From the NCBI GenBank assembly GCA_017449525.1, contig JAFTFL010000016.1:1-64000 (forward strand): a stretch of DNA of 64,000 nucleotides, written 5' to 3'. Source of the stretch: Bacteroidales bacterium (GTDB taxonomy: Bacteria > Bacteroidota > Bacteroidia > Bacteroidales > P3). Shown one piece after another: positions 56,001 to 62,358 of this stretch (position 1 is its first letter; each line of letters opens with the position of its first letter). Position numbers and translations under genes: made by a program. The notes below the pieces were generated by a model that was not told the DNA's origin, did no database searches, and worked only from the letters and a program-made list of their open reading frames with translations.

Positions 56001-56409
56001 CCAACGTTGCATCATGCATGGTTGAGGCTTGGTTGGCAGCCACTGCACGATTGGACACATTGGTGCCATTTTGACACACACTGCCCGTTATACTTCCAGT
56101 GGCTATCACTATGCCTTCCGACAATCCAAGGTTGGTGGGGACTGTCCCTGTCGTGAAGGTTCCAATCGCATTGCTTGCTATGGCCCCCGATTGGTTGTTG
56201 AACTTCACATTGCTAATTTGCACACCCTGGCCTACCAACACATTCTGCACCAAATTGGCCGCGCTCCAGTTTCTCCCCCCTTCGCTGCAGGTCTGTACCT
56301 GAAGCTGAGCACGCATGGAAGCTGGAGAAAAAACGGTTGCTACACATAGCAACAAGAGAAAAAAACGGCCTCGCCTTGTGGCCTGATTGTTGTATTGTAT
56401 TCTTTGCAT
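44071..56409 (-). CDS. Giant T9SS type B secreted adhesin-like protein with about 44 Ig-like repeats
   Basis: A 4112-residue exported protein. Residues 1-34 are a signal peptide (FFLLLLCVATVFSPASMRA). Residues about 60-295 form a choice-of-anchor L domain (ASNAIGTFTTG, DAFGFFITGQNP, SGVFLEANSL). Residues about 305-415 are Calx-beta-like and 415-495 PKD-like. From about 500 to 3930 there are about 44 tandem Ig-like units of 75-80 residues, each with a core such as ICLGDSIVLSASGA, an aromatic Y-x-W, and a second cysteine (C...D) that can bridge to the first. A PKD-like domain follows, and residues 4022-4112 (WVPNTFTPGE, IDIYSRQGQIVF, GWDGKYRGHECPQGAYVW) are the gliding-motility/CHU_C type sorting signal for the type IX secretion system, type B. 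Role: surface filament or adhesin, by inference. Own promoter and terminator. Confidence 0.92.
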   Translation of the reverse strand: MQRIQYNNQATRRGRFFLLLLCVATVFSPASMRAQLQVQTCSEGGRNWSAANLVQNVLVGQGVQISNVKFNNQSGAIASNAIGTFTTGTVPTNLGLSEGIVIATGSITGSVCQNGTNVSNRAVAANQASTMHDATLAAALNIEPSNLIDCAVLEFDFIPSSDVVRFRYVFGSEEYPEYVCQQFSDAFGFFITGQNPQGGNYTSKNIALLPGSNTPVSIATVNGGVRRGDYDCVLSNTQYYVDNSHGTQIEYNGFTRVMTAEAAVVPCSTYHIKIVISDVSDGSRDSGVFLEANSLSAADVQAYVINPVNQGDSTTINEGCCARVVFKLTDPNSTYRQLSLTYGGTANQADYNKSSLENQRTLRFSPGVDTVSIEVCARTDTRVEDLESILVNYVLTGKSCSPTSTLTLYIRDVQPLRITGYPIEDLNTGDLQLMANITGGSPHKSVVWTDLRTGQTYHGTTWSNLEMDDIQQYAVCVTDSCGEQNTVCDTVATGYPPNFAIISNDDSICYGATAVLSVQGADSCDWYENSFNSLPFARNRATVAVSPGRTTTYYVKAYKLIMGRWFELERSVTVRVSEPMNMTLNLSDVAVCNGEQLTLTASGAYRYSWTNGSTWTTESTYTYLPPQASTTGDTAQGSVLVVYGEDAQGNRCAAMTVTVTVYPMPEIHITASSSEVCPGEQITLTATGNYPDQTGKPEYGALVVTWGDGSQFNYASNPVTTRSYTINSDTSFFFQVDATGRNGRCHAKDSVEIHVHNPAFTLNAVPDTVCLGDSITLEAHGGYAYRWPNSTVFLLDSVFGLHASMLINGASSLQQYTVTGQADLARCTTTRTVPVFVIAPPNAHIIEDSMAICIGTEACLRYNAGEYARRYRWLGTDFNSTGVTNYCVSPTQTRRYILQVYDYWQQCPIYDTADVYVYPVPEVSASASPSIICLNESSLITASGATQYRIKTRYGQWSEWSTNAAWNVSPTDSTDYIIQGRDVIGLCSAYDTVRVHVIQLPSLVLHADKTALCEGDSALLTATGASRYVWNNSGQATAQNQLRVYAGQGQQQYTVTGVNEGITSCRNEASVTITTFTYPTVSLTARPRELCVGDSVTLIPSGSAQQYMIEGFAPIPNEAGTTQWKDAPQQSRRYVLQGANGPNMLCRSSDSVDVVVNALPTVSISKDFEQICYGGSLTLQPRGASRYSWTSFQTLSSNVDDTVCSPTTTTTYHLFGEDAHGCRNTDSTTVTVYMFPQLSLSASDTAICAGGRITISVEGAQVYGWNCRGSNEGEHNGELGDELASTGGQLTDNDSRTDSRTFTIMRDSTICVMGYNTGENCVSTISHQVKVYPYPQLQAEETTINICNEGSAIIRVHGAYEYSLNGGAFTRDSVFTVSPSVNTTYRIQGRNEYTICPAEVQVAVNVSGLPSINIMATADTICLGDTVTLSARGGNNYYWEDQSTDAVRRVSPQQTTTYILYGETTGSATCGSESSITVVVHDYPSIVFRVDDDTVCGGDAVQLSATGNADYFEVAGLQTTPAANNIWADNPEASREYFLFAANGSRRQCAVRDTFAVYVHQLPQLAVSTSDDTICVGSRVTLQASGALKYSWSGFESLRLQATDTTIAPENTVSQMLYGEDSNGCRTTVSTPVVVHSIPQIRLSVSESAVCAGSTVTVTASGAMQYSWDTMQTFTTSNTYQYTLNSTSTIEVFGANTSSACYSSEEVQITVYDIPQATIDVATHDICIGDTLHIRVSGAPLFSWNNGAPTSVTDSVVQPRANTTYSIRALNENQLCSSSTTLSIAVHPLPTVRVAAGRDVACSVDTIAFTTSGNGSAFSWDRGRYFGTASDTNMVLRQAGDVVVLARTEYGCVDSASVPVVIYQQPNVVLTPDKESLCLGDTLHVTVSGAYKYKWAGEQGFFFDNQRDFVPADTGYHAFIATGEIDGPRCTSTDTVEVLVWPRPDLHLQATATAICDYDSLTIRAYGDYTHTFAWSDARFVDRDTVRISPDESLTYVVQSKSEHNCLAKDSVRITVWKPVISVVASDTAICDGNTLLISASRATLYSWDSTASFSARDTHSYVLHDSADFRIYGKDEHGCIASDTVHIAVYPYPTTHIETRRLAVCEGDRAHLVATGADVYQYSWQSPIFVADTAVQITPVQTSVFTVVGATSNLLCQTADSVTVVVYPLPDVFIAVSQPEVCDGDSVTLRAAGADAYSWDFGETFESVDSMRHVPTIKTTYIVWGEEHEHYCRNFDTVSVYWHAVPQLSVVASREEICEGDSVRVVVSGANYYLWEQRQQFTADSEFVTYLTATDTIRVYGDVYNRAFCGSDTSVVVTVVPLPEVALRSNQGEICLGDSIVLSASGASYYQWGYATQATEKDTMHAKPMETIDYMVRGYTANMMCSQSDTMRVIVYAPEVRLQSSRQEICYGDTITLSAAGSDLYRWVRDSSFRAVDTADYVLYVDTTIVVGGMTANELCSQTDSIHITVYPLPSPELTIENYMPLYIIYNKPVYELCRGEHVWMKAEGASFYQWPKDDELITTTRKHYFPQADTADYVLYGENFNHMCHATDTITVIVNPLPDVTSQVSATEICAGDSVEIVMSGAMAYRWHEDSAFVHKDTMRVYPTEPTQYIVCGENEHLCHNYDTILVNAYTIPVLQINASKDTLCVGDSVTIRVSGASLYDWDNSGEYLPISVRRFGPVQDTTIVIHGASVTGLCTSVDSIRIVVLSRPSLRLEASKEVVCLSDSVVLTARGGQRGVLWNHSIIFGDTTLVVYPTSDTLIHVSTALIDGCLASDSIRITLRNMPNVRLVGRSEVCLGDTVQLHATGGTLFSWGTDQRFTTLNTITIAPQHDTSIIVRGVDRDEACRNSDTLHLSVFDQPVVSIEQTPAVFCYSDSITLTVSGADSYLWMGTDTLSQYRSKRFYTEEPVEYRVIGYTHHLSCRDTATVMLAPVSAPTISVTASVGRLCRGESVTLTARGADSYAWGGRDEFGHDSVRVMRPQHDTTYLVRGLIEGTSCLGFASVSVAVDEVPTFAVTAADTATCMGDSLLLTATGAARFVWEGGDTVAASRYYIHPLHTGAYVFAGLNAAGRCAVYDTLQLRVFDLPQVVLSGNSHTICLNDTLHLTASGAPVFAWNGSAAYNGTHQWTVVPLADTSYYVMGVDEHGCVKSDTFTVSVTTMPQLHLTVSDDTVCAGMPVRLAASGADVMALDSVRGSDEVVLTAANSWTLTPMHDMTYYVYGSGATGGCTAIDSVRITVLPAPRVDLSANTLVTCRGGHVRLHASGADSYIWNDNQQATADSTLEDYPVASTTYSVIGIQGNDVCRATASLTVRVLNADAVALRAEQSTICTGDTIVLRASGAPAFAWNGTTGFSTTDTVRRFVAVRDTVVSLRGLVLNTACPAVDTVQVRVMNRPAVSLAAQSTSICIGDTVVLHASGAALYDFGGMGQYAADSVLTDVPQTTLLYAVYGTTADGLCSARDTLTITVHELPQVRLTAQTTDVCNGMSTILSATGASTYLWNGTGGFVSANAITVTPQSDSIFQVVGRDEHGCLNSAQVAITLLALPEAALVADTGRICAGDRVSFTATGGDAYAWDGNTFGEESRQNFTPWQDTTVRVVVRNGYGCTQTASRSVSVLQLPSIQLSAPSVVCAGEEVSVTAQGGATYSWNTMGAFSTQSIYTQRANEELFVKVYGKGTDGLCVGSDTIRIAVRQHPTVHIEGESRACQGSLITLSAEASQGVEYVWSSQPADATLNGQEGNAYVQVRPSESTTYYVHVRHVAESFCTSTTDSHRVVIVPNPRLTLSLHDTTVCVGSDVNILAQGGAVYRWADDNGFSSDSVHVYSPSDSRYVHVSAYTSDHLCHMSDSVRIRVDQRPYLTIVGSDSNCLGFVTMLTASTDADDFTWSSQPEDRGLYGQEHQANIYVGPATDTRYTLRGRKGVCIVEERHLVQVGPMPSSYGVSDPQTARRGNAEFTFHDLSVNALGRTWTFPDGYSTDEETFHYVYDADMDTFDVMLIAYNKGCRDTSIVSVRVIEDELWVPNTFTPGESTNNIFYTYPYKVESYHIDIYSRQGQIVFSSDDPTEGWDGKYRGHECPQGAYVWIIRCTHTDLPGRPEVKKGTVLLLR

Positions 56410-56429
56410 ATCAGTATACTACACAATTA

Positions 56430-56438
56430 CCCCCCCCC
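56430..56438 (-). repeat. Nine-base homopolymer (G9 on the coding strand) in the leader of the giant gene
   Basis: Nine consecutive C on the plus strand, i.e. G9 in the mRNA, 21-29 nt before the ATG at 56409 and about 20-27 nt after the predicted start of transcription. Tracts of this length are prone to slippage. Confidence 0.6.
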
Positions 56439-56464
56439 GTTCATTGAGGGTATACTTAGGAATA

Positions 56465-56496
56465 CAAAGGTAGTACTGTTTATTCACATATGCAAG
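56465..56496 (-). promoter_or_regulatory. Promoter of the giant adhesin gene
   Basis: Reverse strand CTTG (56496-56493), then 20 bp, then TACCTTTG (56472-56465): a good match to the Bacteroidota -33/-7 pattern. Predicted start near 56457 gives a leader of about 48 nt. The rest of the gap 56497-56766 shows only a diverged direct repeat AAGACATG at 56542 and 56566 (24 bp apart) and an AT-rich run near 56610. Confidence 0.6.
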
Positions 56497-56766
56497 TAGA
56501 CATCTTGCGCAGGGCGACACCCCTATACTCCCTCTTCGTCCAAGACATGATCCCCTCTCATTCCGAAGACATGGCCGCCAACCTCACAACTGCCAACCCA
56601 CACCTATAATATATATATACAACTCTCGCGGAACAACTCTACCCCTCTACCCTACATAAAAGGCAAGTATTCCTCCACGTCTCATCTCTCACTTTTCGGC
56701 CTCACCATGCAGTCTCTTGGCATCGGCTCAGGGAAATAAAAAGACTTTGTCAGCAGTTCCAACCAG

Positions 56767-58830
<2,064 letters not shown>

Positions 58831-58841
58831 CTACGTGTGAT

Positions 58842-59726
58842 TTAATGTTGAGCCACCTGTACACTACCCTGGAAATTGCACGACACAGGGCCTTGCAATA
58901 CAATCTGGTGATATCGCGAGGCTGCGGAAGCGTTGTCGCCGTCGTCGAGAGCTGTGTGATGAACTGCAAAGCGTACTTCGAAAGAGCCTCCAAGTGTGTC
59001 GACCATTACGTGGTACATGCCATCGACGGGTGTGCAGGGTGCATTGCGATGCACAGCAGCGGCCACTATGGCAGCGGCCGTAACACCCGTGCCACAACTA
59101 TATGTTTCGTCCTCCACCCCCCGTTCAAAGGTACGGACAAAGAGGTGTCCGTTCTCCAACCATTCAGCGAAGTCCACATTGGTGCCTTGTGGGAAGAGCT
59201 GCTTATTGTGGCGCAGGGCGGCACCTTCCCCCACGACATCATAGTGCCGCACATCGCGCACCATTTCCACATAGTGGGGCGACCCCGTGTCAAGGAAGCA
59301 GCCGTGGTGTAGCGGCTGCACTGCAGCCACATCATTCATGGCCAGCGCCACTATGCCACGTGCGGCCTGTCCGTCCCACTGCACCAGGGTGGCACGGTGC
59401 TCGCCGTCGTAGCCCACAAAGCGATAGGCCTGACCGTCAGAGGGGCAGATGCCCATCATGTGGGCGAAAGCCGTGATGCATCGTCCCCCATTGCCACACA
59501 TCGAACCCAAGGCTCCGTCGGCGTTGTAGTACTTCATCTCAAAGTCGTAGCCGTCGCGGATGCCCAGTGTCATTAGGCCATCCGCACCAATGCCGAACCG
59601 GCGGTGGCACAGGTGGGCTATTTGTTCCTCGGTGAGGTTGATCGGGTGCCGACGGGCATCGATAACAACGAAGTCGTTGCCTGCCCCGTCAAGTTTGGCA
59701 AAAGGAATGGTCATACGCTGCTGCAT
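58842..59726 (-). CDS. dapF: Diaminopimelate epimerase
   Basis: Converts LL- to meso-diaminopimelate for lysine and peptidoglycan synthesis, 294 residues. The two catalytic cysteines are in SMCGNGGRCITAFA and ETYSCGTGVTAAAI; AKLDGAGNDFVVID begins the fold. A second ATG four codons downstream (MTIPFAKLDG) is an equally plausible start. The gene lies between the dnaX reading frames and ligA. Confidence 0.95.
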   Translation of the reverse strand: MQQRMTIPFAKLDGAGNDFVVIDARRHPINLTEEQIAHLCHRRFGIGADGLMTLGIRDGYDFEMKYYNADGALGSMCGNGGRCITAFAHMMGICPSDGQAYRFVGYDGEHRATLVQWDGQAARGIVALAMNDVAAVQPLHHGCFLDTGSPHYVEMVRDVRHYDVVGEGAALRHNKQLFPQGTNVDFAEWLENGHLFVRTFERGVEDETYSCGTGVTAAAIVAAAVHRNAPCTPVDGMYHVMVDTLGGSFEVRFAVHHTALDDGDNASAASRYHQIVLQGPVSCNFQGSVQVAQH

Positions 59727-59793
59727 GCTTATTTATCGTGTGGTTTAGAGGGTATTCTGTGATACGATTATAGGAGGGAAAGATGTGGGGCGG

Positions 59794-60450
59794 TTACAAG
59801 TCGATGTGGGGAAACAGCTTGCGCATACGTTCCAACACGGGGTTCTGAGCCAACATGTCGGCATACTTCTGCCCAGCGAAATAGGGCGTCTCCACTTTTT
59901 TAGCGACATTGATTTCCACGCGGCCTTGCAGCTGTTCGTTGTGGGTGCGTTGCCGCAGGTAGTCCACGACCACCTGTTTCACTGGGGCGACAGCCTGTTC
60001 AAAGTCGGGCGAATCAGCCACTATGCTGAAGTGGTCGCCATCGTCGCAGCGCAGTCTCACACTGCCCAGCAAGGCGAGGAAATTGCCCTCCTCAGCATGT
60101 TCGTCGAGCATGCTTTTCCACAGCCGCTCCAGTATTTCCTGTGTCAATGGGGTGGCCTGCGGTGCTATAGCGGCTTTCAACTCGGGGTGGATCTCGATGG
60201 GTTCCTTATCGAGTCTAATGCTGGTAGTGAACGGTCGCGAAGTAACCACACGTGCCACTGGCGGCCTGTCGGTCGACGGTGCAGGGTGGGCTGGCGTAGG
60301 CGTTGGCACCTCTGTCGCAACCGCGTCGGCCGCCGCTGGCGTAGCATTGTCGTGGGTGGGTGCAACAGGGGCAATAGCAGTGCTGCCGTCTTCGACGGGT
60401 CGACCCTCAGGGTCAGGCTGGGTTCTATGTTCCGCTTGTGGCGATCTAGC
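59794..60450 (-). CDS. dnaX: C-terminal (tau-specific) part of DnaX, in the +1 frame
   Basis: An open frame runs from 60501 to the stop at 59794 and is offset by +1 from dnaX. Read from 60450 it encodes an Ala/Pro/Thr-rich linker (PVAPTHDNATPAAADAV) and then a compact domain ending FAGQKYADMLAQNPVLERMR and KLFPHIDL, which resembles the end of full-length Bacteroidota DnaX. Within this frame the first possible start is a GTG at 60309 with no ribosome-binding site, so it is unlikely to be an independent gene. With a +1 shift at CTT-A (60454-60451) it would extend DnaX from 374 to 592 residues, the usual size of the family. Confidence 0.7.
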   Translation of the reverse strand, partial: ARSPQAEHRTQPDPEGRPVEDGSTAIAPVAPTHDNATPAAADAVATEVPTPTPAHPAPSTDRPPVARVVTSRPFTTSIRLDKEPIEIHPELKAAIAPQATPLTQEILERLWKSMLDEHAEEGNFLALLGSVRLRCDDGDHFSIVADSPDFEQAVAPVKQVVVDYLRQRTHNEQLQGRVEINVAKKVETPYFAGQKYADMLAQNPVLERMRKLFPHIDL

Positions 60451-60460
60451 TAAGCCTAAC
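60446..60460 (-). promoter_or_regulatory. dnaX: Candidate +1 frameshift site in dnaX
   Basis: The zero-frame codons are GTT AGG CTT AGC TAG. Slipping one base at CTT (CUU to UUA) joins zero-frame ...VRL to +1-frame ARSPQAEH... without loss. The pattern is like known +1 sites where a slippery CUU is followed by a slow or stop codon. A 5-bp hairpin GACCC/GGGTC lies about 35 nt downstream in the mRNA. Confidence 0.45.
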
Positions 60461-61573
60461 CTGCGCCGGCGCTGTCGCCCGGCTTGCCAGGGTGGCCAGC
60501 TTCATGAGAGCCACCTCCGTGAAAAGTTGCTTGTTGTTGGCTTCGCGATACCGGTATTCGTAGTCGGATGCCACGTCGAGGAATGACACAATGAGTGGCA
60601 AACCGCAGTTGACTGCCTGTTCGCCATAGCGCACGCGCAGTTCGTCGTCCGCTTCGAGCAGTTTGTTCATAGCCGGGTCTGTGCATACCATCAGATTACG
60701 CAGATGCTCTGCCAATCCTGAGAGAAAATGCTGCCCGTCGAAGCCTTTGCCACGCACCTCACTATAGAGCAGAAGCGATTGCGCTACGTTGCCAGCCCGC
60801 AGGTAGTCCACCAGACGGAAGTAATACTCATAGTCGAGGATGCTCAGCACCTCAATACAGGCCTTGTAGGTGATGTTTCCACGGGTAAAATTCGACAGCA
60901 TGTCGAACGTGGAGAGCGCATCGCGCATACCGCCGTCGCACTGCTTGGCTATCAAGTGCAATGCCTGTGGCTCATACTGCACATGTTCGTGCTCGGCCAC
61001 ATACTTGAGGTGGTTCACCACATCCTCGGTCTGAATGCGCTTGAAGTCGAACACTTGGCAGCGCGACAGAATGGTGGCTGGCACCTTATGCTTCTCGGTG
61101 GTGGCCAAGATGAACATGACGTAGGGCAGCGGCTCCTCAAGGGTTTTCAGGAATGCCTGAAAGGCACTAAGGGAGAGGGCGTGTACTTCATCGATGATGT
61201 ACACCTTGTACTTGCCCGTCTGTGGCGGAACATGTATCTGTCGAATCAGTTCGCGAATGTCGTCGACCGAGTTGTTCGAAGCCGCATCGAGCTCAAAGAT
61301 ATTCATAGAGCTGCCGTCGATGAAGCTGCGACAGGTTTCGCACTCATTGCATGCCTCATGCTCGGGAGTGAGGTGCTCGCAGTTGACCGTCTTGGCCAGG
61401 ATGCGTGCACAGGTGGTCTTGCCCACCCCACGAGGACCGCAGAAGAGGAAGGCGTGTCCCAGCTGTCCCGTACTGATGGCATGTTTCAAGGTAGAGGTGA
61501 TGTGCTGCTGTCCGACCACGCTCTCGAACGAGGCAGGCCGGTACTTTCGCGCTGATACTACGTAATTTTCCAT
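60446..61573 (-). CDS. dnaX: DNA polymerase III gamma/tau subunit, zero-frame (gamma-like) product
   Basis: Clamp-loader ATPase, 375 residues in this frame. MENYVVSARKYRPASFESVV starts the protein (ATG at 61573 rather than the GTG at 61582); FCGPRGVGKTTCARILAK is Walker A, CNECETC belongs to the zinc module, VYIIDEVHALS is Walker B and ATTEKHKVPATILSRCQ sensor 1 with the arginine finger. Domain III ends at ALMKLATLASRA, and the stop TAG comes 10 codons later, just where the short gamma form ends in E. coli. The tau C-terminus follows in another frame. Confidence 0.93.
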   Translation of the reverse strand: MENYVVSARKYRPASFESVVGQQHITSTLKHAISTGQLGHAFLFCGPRGVGKTTCARILAKTVNCEHLTPEHEACNECETCRSFIDGSSMNIFELDAASNNSVDDIRELIRQIHVPPQTGKYKVYIIDEVHALSLSAFQAFLKTLEEPLPYVMFILATTEKHKVPATILSRCQVFDFKRIQTEDVVNHLKYVAEHEHVQYEPQALHLIAKQCDGGMRDALSTFDMLSNFTRGNITYKACIEVLSILDYEYYFRLVDYLRAGNVAQSLLLYSEVRGKGFDGQHFLSGLAEHLRNLMVCTDPAMNKLLEADDELRVRYGEQAVNCGLPLIVSFLDVASDYEYRYREANNKQLFTEVALMKLATLASRATAPAQVRLS

Positions 61574-61598
61574 GTTTCGCACAACAGTTTTCAGTCTT

Positions 61599-61606
61599 CA
61601 AAGATA
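61599..61606 (-). promoter_or_regulatory. -7 box for dnaX
   Basis: Reverse strand TATCTTTG, 26 bp before the dnaX ATG at 61573, in an AT-rich stretch. Confidence 0.5.
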
Positions 61607-61736
61607 CACATTATATAATATGTGTGCAGTGTGGCCGATGGCTTTTTTTTCAACTGTCGGTTCAACACTGTGCCAGAGCAGCCCCACCGAAGGAGCGGCT
61701 CGCGCCCCATCGGCACATCGGCTCCACCCCTCTGTA

Positions 61737-61914
61737 CTGTACAGCATCACCCCTCCATGCCGTACAGAAAGAGGCCGTATGCCCAACGCCTGATGCCTAC
61801 AAGCCGTACAGCAGAAATAGCACATAAGAAGTAGAACGACAACATGATGGTACAACACGTTGTCTTCCTCCGTACGGTGCCATCCCCCATACCCGTACGC
61901 CTCCCCCCCTGACA
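61737..61914. repeat. 22-nt tandem array upstream of dnaX
   Basis: Unit starts at 61737, 61760, 61782, 61804, 61826, 61848, 61870 and 61893, spaced 22 nt with two steps of 23. Heads on the plus strand: CTGTACAGCAT (61737), CCGTACAGAA (61760), CCCAACGCCT (61782), CCGTACAGCA (61804), TGGTACAACA (61848), CCGTACGGTG (61870), CCGTACGCCT (61893). It occupies the middle of the 785-bp gap between dnaX and clpB, where no credible gene was found. Confidence 0.72.
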
Positions 61915-62001
61915 TGGGGCAGACAGGTGTAGCGATGGGAACGAAAAACAGAGGGGCTCTCAGTGGCCAATCATGAACCAACACGGCGGCCAACCATGCT
62001 G

Positions 62002-62009
62002 CAAAGGTA
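62002..62009 (-). promoter_or_regulatory. Promoter-like box facing the array upstream of dnaX
   Basis: Reverse strand TACCTTTG followed by CA in the shared context TTTCGTACCTTTGCA, about 90 bp before the array and with no gene between. The rest of the gap up to clpB (62010-62358) shows no convincing promoter or structure. Confidence 0.4.
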
Positions 62010-62358
62010 CGAAATAAAACGCAATGCCCCGCTCCCACTCCACCACTCGTAGTGCGACAGAAAGTCCTTTCCCCGAGCAAAAACAGCATCATTAGTATGA
62101 CTTTTTGACTGATTACCACGTACTACCTTTTTGCAATCCCCACAAGGAGGCAATGCCCATTCTGCAACTACACTCATTCACATTCTGCGCATTATATTCA
62201 CCCATTCCGCACAAAACGATAGCGCAACTTCCGCTGACAAAAAGACAGCAGAAAACGATTGGGTTTCAATTTTGCAGGGAAGAACAGTGTCGGTTGCAGC
62301 TCAACAATGGCCAAGCGAGTCGGGCAAAGACCCTTAAAACGAACAAAACTATCAAACC

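Noticed and set aside
61598..62119. 173-codon minus-strand frame between dnaX and clpB
   Set aside because: It crosses the 22-nt array and the dnaX promoter; the translation is not conserved-looking, and the 22-nt period is not a multiple of three.
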